Assembly (NCBI RefSeq): GCF_900129635.1 | Contig: NZ_FSRB01000001.1 | Coordinates: 1,031,501 to 1,095,500 of the forward strand | Origin: Singulisphaera sp. GP187 | Lineage (GTDB): Bacteria; Planctomycetota; Planctomycetia; Isosphaerales; Isosphaeraceae | Length of the DNA stretch: 64,000 nt | Reading direction: 5' to 3' | In this document: positions 36,567 through 46,307 of the stretch, piece by piece | How the letters are laid out: every line of letters begins with the position of its first letter | How positions within the stretch are numbered: position 1 is the first letter of the stretch | Position numbers and translations under genes: made by a program | Notes under the pieces: generated by a model | Databases searched by the model: none | Told to the model about the DNA's origin: nothing | The model's input: only the letters and a program-made list of their open reading frames with translations

Positions 36567-37430
36567 TTACGGTTCTTCGCGAACCAGGGAGTGGAACCGG
36601 CGCAGCAGGTCGAGCGTGACCGGTCCGGGCTTGCCCAGGCCGATCGAACGGCCGTCGCATTCGACCACGGGAATGACCTCGGCGGCAGTCCCGGTCAGGA
36701 AGCATTCATCGGCCGTGTAGATATCGTGGCGATCCATCGAGCGTTCGACCACGGTGATCCCGGCGGCTCGTGCCAGCTCGATCACCGCGTCGCGGGTGAT
36801 CCCTTCGAGAATCCCGGCGTCGATCCCAGGGGTCAACAGCTCCCCTCGGCGGACGATGAAAATGTTATCGCCGGTGCACTCGGCCACTTCGCCCTTGTGG
36901 TTGAGCATCAGGGCCTCGAGGCAGCCGGCGTTCGTGCCTTCGATCTTGGCCATGATGTTATTGAGATAGTTGAGCGACTTGATCCGGGGATTGAGCGCGC
37001 TCGGGTGGTTGCGCTGGGTGCCCGCGGTGATGATTTTCAGGCCGTGCTCGTAGAGTTCGGCCGGGTAGAGGCTGATGGCGTCGGCGATGATGATGATCTG
37101 CGGATCGGTCGTCTTCCGCGGGTCGAGCCCGAGGCTGCCCGAGCCGCGTGTGACGACAGCGCGGACGTAGGCGTCGTCCAATCCGTTGACCGCCACGGTG
37201 TCGACGATGGCTTTGGCCATCGCTTCCTGCGAGATCGGGATCTCGAGGTGGATCGACCGCGCCGACTCATAGAGGCGCTCGACGTGCTTGGTCAGGCGGA
37301 AGACGCGTCCCGAGTAGGCGCGGATCCCCTCAAAGACGCCGTCGCCGTACAGTAAGCCGTGATCGTAGACGCTGATCTTGGCGTCGGCCTTGTCGTAGAG
37401 CTTGCCGCTGATATAAATTTTGAGGCTCAT
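36567..37430 (-). CDS. ilvE: Branched-chain amino acid aminotransferase
   Basis: 287 residues, class IV PLP fold. It makes the last step of valine, isoleucine and leucine synthesis. Motifs: VYDHGLLYGDGVFEGIR near 22-38, RIKSLNYLNNIMAK with the PLP lysine near 150, and EGITRDAVIELA. D-amino acid transaminase is the close alternative. It completes the set with ilvN and ilvC found at 6-7.8 kb. GGAG lies 10 bases before ATG 37430. Confidence 0.92.
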   Translation of the reverse strand: MSLKIYISGKLYDKADAKISVYDHGLLYGDGVFEGIRAYSGRVFRLTKHVERLYESARSIHLEIPISQEAMAKAIVDTVAVNGLDDAYVRAVVTRGSGSLGLDPRKTTDPQIIIIADAISLYPAELYEHGLKIITAGTQRNHPSALNPRIKSLNYLNNIMAKIEGTNAGCLEALMLNHKGEVAECTGDNIFIVRRGELLTPGIDAGILEGITRDAVIELARAAGITVVERSMDRHDIYTADECFLTGTAAEVIPVVECDGRSIGLGKPGPVTLDLLRRFHSLVREEP

Positions 37431-37485
37431 CCGGATGGCACTCCCGCCAAGGCACGTCTCAGGGACCGACCCCTTGGAATCATCA

Positions 37486-37535
37486 TAAAAAAAGGGGGCC
37501 CCCGCGCCTTGGTCTCAGGCGATCGCGGGGGCCCA
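37486..37535 (-). terminator. Intrinsic terminator overlapping the lolD stop codon
   Basis: A GC stem (CGCGGGGGCCC with GGGGCCCCGCG-like arm) spans the last codons of the ATPase gene and the following bases. On the minus strand it runs straight into CCCCCTTTTTTT. The terminator therefore starts inside the coding sequence. Confidence 0.8.
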
Positions 37536-38225
37536 TTCCTCGATCCGCCCCTCGGCGAGCCGAACGACCCGATCGGCTTGGAGGGCAATCTGAGGGTCGT
37601 GGGTGACCATGATCATAGTGAGTCCGCGCTCGCGGTTCAAGTCGCGGAGCAACTCGAGCACGCCTTGCCCGGTCGCTGCGTCAAGGTTGCCCGTCGGCTC
37701 GTCGGCCAAGAGCACCTCGGGCCCACCGGCCAGCGCCCGTGCGATCGCGGTCCGCTGCATCTCGCCCCCGGAAAGTTCGGTGGGTAAGTGGTTGAGGCGG
37801 TGCCCCAGACCCACCCGTTCCAGGAGGGCGGTCGCCTCGCGGCGAATCCGGACCCGTTGCCCCAGGTACGACCAGAGGCCGTGGCGGATCAACTGGGGCA
37901 TCATCACGTTTTCGAGCGCCGAGAGCTCGGGGAGCAGGTGGTAGAACTGGAAGATGAACCCGAAGGTCCGGTTCCGCAGCTCATCACGGCGCCGATCCGA
38001 CTGGTTGTCGATGCGCTGGCCGTCCAGCGTGACCGAACCCGCGTCGGGCGAATCGAGCAGGCCCATGACGTGCATGAGCGTGCTCTTCCCCGAACCGCTG
38101 GCGCCGACGATCGCGACCAGCTCGCCGTGCTCGACGTCCATATCGACGCCATGGAGCACGGGAACCTGATTCTTCCCCTTGCGATAGCTCTTTTCGATCC
38201 CGACGGCCGAGAGATGAGTCGCCAT
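37515..38225 (-). CDS. lolD: LolD-type ABC transporter ATPase
   Basis: 236 residues. Walker A GASGSGKST, signature LSGGEMQRTAIARAL, Walker B VLLADEPTGNLD. The GNLD Walker B ending is that of the LolD/MacB/FtsE group. With the permease gene 38 bases upstream it would release lipoproteins from the inner membrane, or serve as another MacB-like exporter. GGGGA lies 9 bases before ATG 38225. Confidence 0.92.
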   Translation of the reverse strand: MATHLSAVGIEKSYRKGKNQVPVLHGVDMDVEHGELVAIVGASGSGKSTLMHVMGLLDSPDAGSVTLDGQRIDNQSDRRRDELRNRTFGFIFQFYHLLPELSALENVMMPQLIRHGLWSYLGQRVRIRREATALLERVGLGHRLNHLPTELSGGEMQRTAIARALAGGPEVLLADEPTGNLDAATGQGVLELLRDLNRERGLTMIMVTHDPQIALQADRVVRLAEGRIEEWAPAIA

Positions 38226-38263
38226 CCTATTGATTCCCCTGGAATAAGTGAGTCGGCTGGTTA

Positions 38264-39661
38264 TCACTCGAAACGAAGGGCACGCACGGGATGCAGTTTG
38301 GATGCCCGCTGGGCCGGCCAGACGCTCGCGGCCGCCGCGATGAAGAGCGCTCCGCCCACGATCCAGAAGACGGTCCAGGGCTCGACCAGGGTCGGGATTT
38401 CGTTGAAGTAGTAGATCGAGTCGTCAAAGACCTTGTGCCCGGTCACCTTGCTGAGCCATTTTTCGACCGTGTTGATGTTGTGGACGAACAAGAGGCCGCC
38501 GGCCATGCCGACCCCGCTCCCCACGGCCCCCAGGAGCAAGCCATAGCCCAGGAAGATCCCGCGGACTCCCGAGGTCGACGCCCCCAATGCCTTCATCACG
38601 CCGATGTCGCGGGTCTTCTCCACGACGATCATCGAGAAGATCGCCAGGATGCCGAAGCCGGCCACCGCGATGATGAAGAAGAGCAGCATGTTCAAAATGC
38701 TCTGCTCCACGGCGACGGCCGAGAGGAGCGGCCCCTGCTTCTGCTCCCAGGTCGAGACCCGGAAATACATCGGTCGCAAGTTCTCAAGCGCCGTCTGGAT
38801 CGTCGTTTTCAAGACGTCGAGATCGACTCCGGGCTTGACCTTGATCTGAATCTGGTTGACCGCGCCTCGGCCGCGTTCGTCGACCAGGAGCCGGACCTTC
38901 TGGAACCGCTCGAGGGGGACGTAGATGTGGGTGGAGTCGTTCTCGCTCATGCCACTTTTGAAATAGCCGACCACGGTGAACGAGTCGTACCCGGGCTCGG
39001 GTCGTTGGCTTGCCTTGGGATAGACCAGCCTGATCTGATCACCACGTTTAAGGATGAAGTCATCCTTGCCGTTGCGATGAACCGTCCCCATCGCCCAGCC
39101 GAGGATCGCGCCGTCGTCGCTGACTTGCTCGCGCGAGTCCGCGAGCAGCGCCTGGTTGATCGCGCTGTTGGGGTCCCCTTCGATGACCTGGCCGGCGGGG
39201 GAGGCCGCCAATCGCAGCGAATCCGGCACGTCGAACGACGGTTTGATCCGTTCCCCTTTCTCGTCGACCAGGTACTCGGCAAAGTCACCGGTGCGCGCTC
39301 GTTCCATCGGCCTGACGCCGAAGACTTGCACCTGCCGGGTAAACTTCTGGCCGCCATAGTGGAACTGCATGAAGCCATAGGTTTCCATGGCGGGCGCCAT
39401 CGCCTCGACCTGGTCGCCGGTGACCGACTTGATCCGTGCCATCACCTCCGCCGAGTCATAGAACCCGTTCATGTCGTATTCCGACTCGACGACGATGTCG
39501 GCGAGGACTCCATGGAGCCGATCGCGCATCTTCTCGGAGAAGCCGGCCATGACCGAGTTCACCACGATCATCGTGGCGACGCCCAGCATCACGCTGATGA
39601 CGCTCGCCAGCGCGATGTACCGGGTGCGCAGATATCGCCAGCACAGCAGATATTTGTACAT
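38264..39661 (-). CDS. LolC/LolE-type ABC transporter permease
   Basis: 465 residues. One N-terminal helix (RYIALASVISVMLGVATMIVV), a periplasmic MacB-like domain of about 230 residues, and three C-terminal helices with the FtsX fold (LLFFIIAVAGFGILAIFSMIVVEKTRDIGVMKALGAS). The phrase EKTRDIGVMKALGAS is the LolC/E hallmark. It forms the operon with the LolD-type ATPase. One permease alone suggests a homodimer instead of LolC plus LolE. Confidence 0.92.
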   Translation of the reverse strand: MYKYLLCWRYLRTRYIALASVISVMLGVATMIVVNSVMAGFSEKMRDRLHGVLADIVVESEYDMNGFYDSAEVMARIKSVTGDQVEAMAPAMETYGFMQFHYGGQKFTRQVQVFGVRPMERARTGDFAEYLVDEKGERIKPSFDVPDSLRLAASPAGQVIEGDPNSAINQALLADSREQVSDDGAILGWAMGTVHRNGKDDFILKRGDQIRLVYPKASQRPEPGYDSFTVVGYFKSGMSENDSTHIYVPLERFQKVRLLVDERGRGAVNQIQIKVKPGVDLDVLKTTIQTALENLRPMYFRVSTWEQKQGPLLSAVAVEQSILNMLLFFIIAVAGFGILAIFSMIVVEKTRDIGVMKALGASTSGVRGIFLGYGLLLGAVGSGVGMAGGLLFVHNINTVEKWLSKVTGHKVFDDSIYYFNEIPTLVEPWTVFWIVGGALFIAAAASVWPAQRASKLHPVRALRFE

Positions 39662-39765
39662 GTCAGGCGCCTCCGTTCGCCTTCGGATTCGACGTGATCG
39701 ACTCGATGGGGCGTGCTCCGCACGCCGGTTGTCGGGTCGGCGCTTCGCGGGCGCCCGTCATTTGA

Positions 39766-41241
39766 TCAAGACGACTGCGGCCTCATCAACGGGAACAAGA
39801 TCACCTCGCGGATGCTTGAGCAATTCATGAGGAGCATGCAGAGCCTGTCGATCCCGATTCCGAGGCCACCGGCCGGCGGCATCCCGTGCTTCAAGGCGCG
39901 GATGAAGTCGTCGTCCATCTTCGCCATGGAATCCTCTTCCTTCTGCCCGGCCAGTTGGGTCCGGAAGAGTGATTCCTGCAGGATTGGGTCGTTCAACTCA
40001 GTGTACGCGTTGGCCAGCTCCATCCCTTTGACGAAGAGCTCGAACCGCTCCGCGACCGCCGGGTTGCTCGCCTTTCGCTTGGTCAGGGGGCAGATCGCCG
40101 CCGGGTAGTCGATCACGAAGATCGGCCCCTCGAGCTGGTCTTCCACCAACTCCTCGAAGATCTGATTGGTGACGACGTCGGGGTCTTTGCCCGCCGTGCT
40201 GATCCCGAGCGCGGTGGCCTTGGCGAAGACGGCCTCGAGGTCGGTCGCGTCGATCCCGGCGTGCTCGAGGATCAGGTCGGCGTAGGTCCGTCGCGGCCAA
40301 GGAGGCGTGAAGTCGATCGTGGCTTCGCCCCAGGGGCGTTGCAGCCCGCCGCCGAGCGATTCGATCGCCCCGCAGATCAACGCTTCGGTCAGATCCATCA
40401 TCGAGTGATAGTCGCCGTAGGCCTGATAGGCCTCCATCATCGTGAACTCGGGGTTGTGCTTCGGGCTGATCCCCTCGTTCCGGTACACCCGACCGATCTC
40501 GAAGACACGTTCCAGGCCGCCGACCAGGAGCCGCTTCAAATAGAGCTCGGGGGCGATCCGCAAGAAGAGGTCGAGGTCGAGCGTGTTGTGGTGCGTGATG
40601 AACGGGCGAGCAGCCGCGCCGCCGGCGATCGACTGCATGGTGGGGGTTTCGACTTCGATGAACCCGCGCCCGGCCATGACGGTGCGAAAGGCGGCGACGA
40701 TCTTCGATCGGCCCAGGAACGTGGCCAGCGATTCAGGATTGCTGAACAGGTCGACGTACCGTTGCCGGTGGCGCTGCTCGAGGTCGGTCAGGCCGTGCCA
40801 TTTTTCGGGAGGAGGGGAAAGGCTCTTGCCCAGGAACGTGAGCCCGGTCGCGAACACGGTCAGCTCGCCGGTCTTGGTGTAGCCGAGGGTGCCGTCGACT
40901 CCCAGCAAGTCGCCCAGGTCGAGCAATTCGGCCAGGCTCCATCCCAGGTCGCCGACCTGCTTCTTGCCCAGGAAGATCTGGATCCGCTCGGTCCAGTCGC
41001 GGATCTCGAGGAAGTTGACCCGGCCGCCGTCGCGGCGGAGCATGATCCGACCGGCCACGCGTACCGCGGGCCCGGGGTTCTCACTCTGGTGAGGCCCTTC
41101 CGGCACCGGCAGTTGGCGTACGTCGGCGATCGCTTGCTGGCCGTCGAACCGCGTGCCCCAGGGGTCGAGCCCCAGCGCCTCGATCTTCCGCAGTTTCTCG
41201 AGCCTGACCGCTTCAAGTCCCTCGGGCGCGTCGTCCGACAT
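39766..41241 (-). CDS. lysS: Lysyl-tRNA synthetase (class II)
   Basis: 491 residues. OB-fold anticodon domain first ([24 protein letters not shown]), then class II core: motif 2 [20 protein letters not shown], motif 3 [13 protein letters not shown]. The start is set at ATG 41241 with AAGG 7 bases upstream; ATG 41256 and a longer frame are less likely. The chain ends soon after motif 3, as expected. Confidence 0.95.
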   Translation of the reverse strand: MSDDAPEGLEAVRLEKLRKIEALGLDPWGTRFDGQQAIADVRQLPVPEGPHQSENPGPAVRVAGRIMLRRDGGRVNFLEIRDWTERIQIFLGKKQVGDLGWSLAELLDLGDLLGVDGTLGYTKTGELTVFATGLTFLGKSLSPPPEKWHGLTDLEQRHRQRYVDLFSNPESLATFLGRSKIVAAFRTVMAGRGFIEVETPTMQSIAGGAAARPFITHHNTLDLDLFLRIAPELYLKRLLVGGLERVFEIGRVYRNEGISPKHNPEFTMMEAYQAYGDYHSMMDLTEALICGAIESLGGGLQRPWGEATIDFTPPWPRRTYADLILEHAGIDATDLEAVFAKATALGISTAGKDPDVVTNQIFEELVEDQLEGPIFVIDYPAAICPLTKRKASNPAVAERFELFVKGMELANAYTELNDPILQESLFRTQLAGQKEEDSMAKMDDDFIRALKHGMPPAGGLGIGIDRLCMLLMNCSSIREVILFPLMRPQSS

Positions 41242-41379
41242 CAGCAAACCTTGCATTTCTTCAGAGAGAATAATGAGGCAAACTTGAGCCAAATTGTATT
41301 CAACCCCCAACTTTGGTCAACGCCAAACGAGCGGAGGCCTCGCTCGCATCCCGATGCACCCCGTGCGAGAATGCCCTGG

Positions 41380-41772
41380 ATGAACGACGAGAGTGGTCCC
41401 ATCGAGCTTGCATTTCCCGAACTCCAGGTCGCCGACTGGCCGCGTGCCGTCCGCTGGTACGTCGAGGTCCTGGGGCTGCGCCTGGTCCTGGAGGACGTCG
41501 CCAACCAATTCGCGTTGCTGGAGGCAGGGGGGAGCCGACTCGCACTCAAAGCAGGGGGGGGCGGGGTTGGGGAGACTCCGACTGTTCGCCTGGTCTTCCG
41601 GGTGCGGGACGCCGACGCGGAGCGCGATCGTCTCATCACGCGAGGCAGCGAGGTCAGCCCCGCGCGGGATCATCCCGCCGAGTCATATCGGAGTGTGAGC
41701 CTCACCGATTGCGAACGGACTCCGATCACGCTCTTCTCGTGGCTCGATCCACCGAACTCAGCCCAAGCGTGA
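41380..41772 (+). CDS. VOC (glyoxalase/bleomycin resistance) family protein
   Basis: 130 residues, one VOC domain: ELAFPELQVADWPRAVRWY starts the first beta-alpha-beta unit, FALLEAGGSRLALK and VRLVFRVRDADAERDRL follow, and SVSLTDCERTPITLFSW ends it. The usual first metal His is not seen at FPELQVAD. ATG 41371 three codons upstream is possible. The gene's promoter shares the divergent gap with lysS. Confidence 0.85.
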   Translation: MNDESGPIELAFPELQVADWPRAVRWYVEVLGLRLVLEDVANQFALLEAGGSRLALKAGGGGVGETPTVRLVFRVRDADAERDRLITRGSEVSPARDHPAESYRSVSLTDCERTPITLFSWLDPPNSAQA

Positions 41773-41878
41773 GTGCGAGGTTGATCGGATCGCGCCGGTC
41801 GAGCCGTGAGGCTTCTGAGTGCGATGGCGAGATGAAGAAGGGTGACCGGACGATCCGCTGGTGAGGGAGAGTGAGTCG

Positions 41879-41924
41879 GTGGCCACGCACCTAAGGTGAG
41901 TCGGTGGCCATGCACCTAAAGAGG
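41879..41924. repeat. GTGGCCA-GCACCTAAAGAGG repeats at the edge of the accessory region
   Basis: Two copies lie at 41879-41892 and 41904-41924. The same motif returns at 55757-55777 (GTAGCCAGGCACCTAAAGAGG, upstream of the HUH transposase gene) and 58205-58225 (immediately before the duplicated segment). An inverted partial copy is inside both duplicated segments near 42108 and 58307. Their position around the transposase suggests they are its target repeats. Confidence 0.6.
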
Positions 41925-42030
41925 GCAAGCCCGGAGGCTTAGGTGGGCTGCCAAGCCTCGCGGGCGGGTTCGCAGTTTTGCTAAATTTCCCGATTTTCCC
42001 AATTGAAATGCATGGCTACTGATGCTCGTT

Positions 42031-42816
42031 AGGAGGGGGGCCTGGAAAATTTATCGAGGCCAGCGACCAGGTCCCATCTTCACTGAATTCCCCAAGCTTC
42101 CCCCACTTGAAGTGCCTGGCTACTCTTAAACTCCCGCTCACCTTCAGCGGCAACCGTTCCTTCAACTACACCTCCGCTTCCGGCTTCGCCGGTGCCGACA
42201 CGTTCACCTAGAGCGGCGATCAGTTCAGCCGAGATATCCGAACGTTTCGGATCCGTGGCGAGGACGGCAAGCCTGTCTGATCCCATCTGGCCGCCGAACG
42301 AATGGCTGAACATTCCGGCCGTTCAATCGGCTCGCGATACTACCATGTTGCGCACACGTTGGATTTTGAAAACAGAATCGCGCAATATCCCAAAGATTAA
42401 TATTTTATATCGATTGACCAGATAGGTCGATGATGCAGATGGGATGTGCCAACGATGAATTTCAAGGTCTTTTTTCCCATAATTTGCATCATTTTCCTCA
42501 GTGGGTAATTGCAATCTTGCTGCCGCCATGGTTTGATTGGCCGCTCGATTTGACTTCAGCACGGGCGATCGATGAACTTGATCACCCCTCATCTGTGATA
42601 CCTTGCCGCGGTGAAGAGGCCATGGCATGTCATCCTATTGAAATTCTCAGTGGCCATACGGTCGAGCGACGATGCTCTGGCACGGATCACTGAATTGATT
42701 ATTAGATATGATCGAATAAATTATCGATGAGGGCGTGTCAGGCCTCGTCCGGTGTCATTCCTCGCGCCGCCCGGGCCGGAGGCGGACCCCTCACTACACC
42801 GAGAGTCCCCCCCCAA
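42031..42816. repeat. Upstream part of duplicated segment (copy 1), with fossil cadherin-like repeat
   Basis: This stretch is nearly identical to 58230-59014. It begins at AGGAGGGGGGCCTGG and runs without break into the giant gene. At 42126-42212 it encodes LKLPLTFSGNRSFNYTSASG...FAGADTFT and then a stop, a decayed copy of the repeat found in the giant protein. From about 42330 to 42726 it is AT-richer and contains overlapping open frames on both strands. Comparison of the two copies shows many amino-acid changes in all these frames, so I do not call them genes. The promoter of the giant gene should lie near 42660-42800. Confidence 0.75.
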
Positions 42817-43149
42817 ATGCTGCGCCGTCGATCCGCCGCCGAACGCCGCCAGGCTCGCCGTATTCGATCCCAGCGTAAGTACTTGCCCTCGGTCCAATCC
42901 CTCGAACAGCGACAATTGCTCGCATCCTCGATCATCGACGATGGGGACTCCGGCTTTGTCGCCAGTGGGAATTGGGTGCCCATCGCCTCCCCAGGCTATA
43001 GCTTTAACGATGACTTCCGCTACGGGGCCTCCGCCGGCACCAACGGCTCGTCCACCGCAACCTGGACCTTCGATAACCTGACTCCGGGGCAATACCTGGT
43101 CGCGGCCACCTGGGAACCCCTCATCAATCGCGCGACCAACGCCCCTTAG
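42817..43149 (+). pseudogene. N-terminal fragment of giant surface protein
   Basis: 110 residues ending at a TAG made by the insertion junction. MLRRRSAAERRQARRIRSQR and LEQRQLLAS are the planctomycete extracellular-protein leader; IIDDGDSGFVASGNWVPIAS begins the first golvesin-like domain, cut at NRATNAP. The intact copy at 59015 continues YTILDGATAVG, and the same words resume at 46308. An upstream ATG at 42727 is in frame here but out of frame in the second copy because the C run before the gene differs by one base, so ATG 42817 is the likely start. Confidence 0.85.
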
Positions 43150-44513
43150 GCGACCGGTATCTGGAAATCTACCCGTGTTCGGAGTTATGCTTGCAAAAGC
43201 ACGGTAGGGGAACACATCCAGGACTGTCAACTCTCCAGCACGGAGGTTCTTCAACATGGAAGGCTCCGCCGACCACATTGATGCACTGCTTCGCTCGGGG
43301 GCCCGACGACTCACCGGACATCAGCGCCGGCTCTTCCAGGCCGAGGTGACTACCAAACTTTGCCATGGCAGTGCCCGACTGGCCGAACGACGTTTCGGCT
43401 GGGGACGCGATACGATCGAGAAGGGACTGCACGAGTCCCAGCAGGGCGTTCGCTGCCTGGAGAACTTCGCCGCACGCGGTCGAAGGCGAAGCGAGGAGAA
43501 GGATCCGCGCCTGGCGGCCCTGATCCGCGCCGTCGTGGAACCCCACACCTACGCCGACCCAGGACTCCAGTCGTCACGTCGGTACACGAATTTGTCGGCC
43601 GCCGAGGTGCGCCAGGCTTTGATCGATCAGGGTTACCCCAAGGCGGAGTTGCCCAGCGAGCGCACGATGCGTGACATCCTCAATCGCATGAACTACCGCC
43701 TCAAGCGGATCCAGAAGGGCAAGCCACTAAAGAAGACCGAGGAGACCGACGCGATCTTCGCCCACGTGCAGGAGGTGCATGACGAGGTCCGTGGCGATCC
43801 CGAAGTGCTGGAGATCTCCATGGATACCAAAGCGAAGGTGAGCCTGGGCGATTACGTCCGTGGGGGGAAAAACCCGGACCGACGCGCAGGGCGTGGTGGC
43901 CAAGGGCTGGGATCATGACCCCCCGGCGAAGGAGAAATTGGTCCCCGTCGGCATCCTGAGCGTTGCGACCGGAGCATTGATGCTCATCTTCGGATGGCAC
44001 GAGACCAGCGATGCCTGGGTGGATGCCTTGCAGATGTGGTGGCGTCAGGTCAAGCGGGCCCACCGATCGATCAAACGCCTGGTGATCTACCTGGACAACG
44101 GGCCGAAGAACTCCGGGCGGCGGACCCAATTCTTGAAACGGATGGTGCAGTTCGCCGACTGGTCAGGGTTGGAGGTGCGTTTGGTGTACTATCCTCCCTA
44201 CCACAGCAAATACAATCCGATCGAACGTTGTTGGTCGGCGCTGGAGAAGAAGTGGAACGGAGTCTTGCTGAACAGCTTGGAGGTCGTTCTCCAATGCGCC
44301 AGGCGGATGACCTGGAGAGGGCGGCACCCGACAGTGAAATGCCTTGATGGCAATAGTGTTCGGCACTCCGTTTGCTGTGGGGGGGGCGATCCGAGCAACG
44401 GCAAGCCGGCAACCCGGGGAACTCCCCCTCAGAGCGTTTCACACGACCCTGTGGGGCGGGCGGGGGACCTGCGGCCCCAGTGGGCACGAGCTTTCGGCTT
44501 TGCTGGGGGAGGG

Positions 44514-44616
44514 ACAGGGAGCTCACGCTCCCCACTTGCCTTTCGCACAAGCGAAACCAGCCACCAGGCCAGCGCATGCTCGCCTCCCAGGCGAGCGGGG
44601 AGCGTGAGCTCCCTGT
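44514..44616. repeat. Inverted pair of REP-like units inside the IS4 element
   Basis: ACAGGGAGCTCACGCTCCCC at 44514-44533 and its inverted partner GGGGAGCGTGAGCTCCCTGT at 44597-44616 enclose another hairpin TCGCCTCCCAGGCGAGCG. The unit matches 8177-8217. It may be the transcript end of the transposase gene or a hitch-hiking dispersed repeat. Confidence 0.7.
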
Positions 44617-44767
44617 CTTCCTGAAGCGAGGAAGCCTGGCCGACACGGCCGCCCCGCAGAGGCGTGCGGGACGTTCTCGGTGACCTGGGGCGAGCCGACG
44701 ACTCGGGTGAACTACAAACCACCGCGCAGCAGCGAACACCGCGGACTTGGGAGTCGAGCCGCGGGCA

Positions 44768-45994
44768 CTACGTCTCTTCAGATTTTAATTTACTAATATG
44801 GTCCAAGAGTTCCTCAAGGCTCGCCCAGCCTGCGAAGTACAGACAGATCATCTCGTAAGACCGGAGCGTCGGCTTGCGGCCCGTCCACAGGCTGATCAGC
44901 AGACACGCGATGATCGCGCAGTACGCCTGGATCTCGATCCCCTTGGGATGCGTACTCAGCAGGTGGCGACAGCCGAGCACGTGCTTGAAAAATCTAAAGA
45001 AGAGTTCAATTGTCCACCTGTGTCGGTAGATGTCAGCGATCACCTCGGCGGGAACATCCAGGAGGTTCGTGGCGATCCGCAGCACGCCGTCGCTGGGAGG
45101 ACCGGCCGTGCCCCCTTTGCGGCCCCCACGCTTGGTGTGGGGCGTCGTTTTCACCAGAATCACCCGCACCCGATGGGCCGGCCGCTCGTCGGGCTTCTTG
45201 GCGGCGCCGAGGTCCACGATGAAGTCGCGGAGGACGTCGGCAGCCGCGGCTGTCGCCGAGACCGGGCGCTCTTCGATGACCGCATTGAGGTTGCTGTTGT
45301 CGCGGATGCGGCAAACATAGCTGCTCCCCGCGGCCACGATGTCGTTCCAGAGGGTGAACTGGGCATACCAACGGTCCAGGACGTAGCAGTGGTCGGACTG
45401 CAAGGCGGCGCGGAGTCGGTTCTTCTCGTCGTTATGGCCACTGTTGGCAGCGGCGCTGACCTCGATCCGGGTGGGGACGTGGCGGTCGATGGCGAAGTGG
45501 GTGTGGAGTCGCCAGCCGCTGTGAGAGCCGCCGTTCTTGTCGTTCATGAAGGCGGCCTCGGCGATGGTCTTGAGCGTCTTGACCACGCTGCCATCGACGG
45601 CCGTCAGGGCATGGGCGAGGTGGCCGCCGCGCACGTCGCGGACGGGCTTCACTTCGGCGGCGAGGGACTCGATGATGCCGCGCAGCCGCTCGGGTTCGAA
45701 GACCTCGACGGCCTCGGAGAGCGACCCCAACGAGGCCCGGGCGCAGCCGAGCTTGCGCTGCACGTTGTTGAGTGTGCTCGCCTGTTGCAAGGATCGCAAG
45801 GAACGGAGGACTGGGTTGAAGAGGAAGAGTAAGACGAGCATGCAATACTGATCGTAATGCAGGCTGCGATTACCGGACCTGTCGCGTTGGCAGCCGACAT
45901 CGTGGAGTTGGTCGAGCAGCGGCAGTAACCGCTCGACGTACTTCAACCCCTGGAAATCTCGGGGTTTCAGAGGTTTTGCTGAGCGTTTTGCCAT
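44768..45994 (-). CDS. IS4-family DDE transposase
   Basis: 408 residues and apparently intact. The RNase-H-like core has the first Asp in ALTAVDGSVVKTLK, the second in HCYVLDRWYAQFTLW, and the Glu in the Y-(2)-R-(3)-E-(6)-K block YRHRWTIELFFRFFK. An N-terminal helical DNA-binding part precedes it (LHYDQYCMLVLLFLFNPVLRS). I chose ATG 45994 with GGGA before it; the frame is open for 44 more codons into the element end. It should be able to move the 1.8-kb element. Confidence 0.9.
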   Translation of the reverse strand: MAKRSAKPLKPRDFQGLKYVERLLPLLDQLHDVGCQRDRSGNRSLHYDQYCMLVLLFLFNPVLRSLRSLQQASTLNNVQRKLGCARASLGSLSEAVEVFEPERLRGIIESLAAEVKPVRDVRGGHLAHALTAVDGSVVKTLKTIAEAAFMNDKNGGSHSGWRLHTHFAIDRHVPTRIEVSAAANSGHNDEKNRLRAALQSDHCYVLDRWYAQFTLWNDIVAAGSSYVCRIRDNSNLNAVIEERPVSATAAAADVLRDFIVDLGAAKKPDERPAHRVRVILVKTTPHTKRGGRKGGTAGPPSDGVLRIATNLLDVPAEVIADIYRHRWTIELFFRFFKHVLGCRHLLSTHPKGIEIQAYCAIIACLLISLWTGRKPTLRSYEMICLYFAGWASLEELLDHISKLKSEET

Positions 45995-46307
45995 TCCCAA
46001 GGCCCTGCCAAAATGACGGCAAGATGCACTTGAGTGGAGAAGGCGCAAATTCTGTGCCGAAAGTCCTTGCGAAATCCCCGTTTTCGGCCCTTGAGGGCAA
46101 GATTGGCCTGGGTGGAGATGGCGCAAATTTCGTGCCGAACACTATTGCCTTGATGGCCATTATCCAAACGGTATTCGAGTTCCCGCCAAACAAATGAAAG
46201 CGTACGAGGCTCGCCTGCAACGCTCAACGGCACTGCCCAAGTACGACATTATCATCAAGCCAAAAACAGCAGATATACAGGTAAAGTAATTCCTGCCGGA
46301 CGCCTTA

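Larger units (their letters stand above)
44349..46149 (-). mobile_element. IS4-family insertion sequence nested in the ISAzo13 element
   Basis: 1,801 bp. It has 18-bp perfect terminal inverted repeats (GGCAATAGTGTTCGGCAC) and 5-bp direct repeats TTGAT at 44344-44348 and 46150-46154. Excision restores the transposase frame of the outer element. Next to the right end, 46028-46070 is a degenerate second copy of the end sequence (GGCGCAAATT-TGTGCCGAA). The left 420 bases are non-coding and hold an inverted pair of the REP-like unit also seen at 8.1 kb. Confidence 0.92.
43256..46289 (+). pseudogene. ISAzo13-family transposase, frameshifted and split
   Basis: The N-terminal part (43256-43918) has a helix-turn-helix region (SARLAERRFGWGRDTIEKGL) and the first catalytic block SMDTKAKVSLGDYVRGGK. 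A +1 shift at the run GGGGGGAAAAA (43861-43871) moves to the second part (43860 frame) with WWRQVKRAHRSIKRLVIYLDNGP, YYPPYHSKYNPIERCW, RMTWRGRHPT. That part stops at KCLDG where the IS4 element enters at 44349. After it the frame resumes HYPNGIRVPAKQMKAYEARL and ends at TAA 46289. It cannot work now; the shift could be programmed or a mutation. Confidence 0.85.
43149..46304 (+). mobile_element. ISAzo13-family insertion sequence, itself interrupted
   Basis: The ends are GGCGACCGG at 43149 and CCGGACGCC ending at 46304, an imperfect inverted pair. They are flanked by TTA at 43146-43148 and 46305-46307, a target duplication (or TA, if the end T is counted to the element). Uninterrupted sequence of the same site is in the second giant gene (59336-59350). 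Without the nested element and its 5-bp duplication this one is 1,350 bp, normal for the family. It carries a single transposase gene. Confidence 0.88.

Noticed and set aside
38291..39697. Rightward frame opposite the LolC-type permease
   Set aside because: Composition typical of antisense frames (Asp/His/Arg-rich); the permease on the other strand is unambiguous.
40261..41379. Rightward extension of the VOC protein frame across lysS
   Set aside because: It only reads antisense to lysyl-tRNA synthetase; the VOC domain begins at 41380.
42323..42693. Overlapping frames of 87 and 101 codons, also present at 58522-58868
   Set aside because: They look conserved only because the DNA is duplicated; differences between copies change amino acids freely in both frames and ribosome sites are poor.
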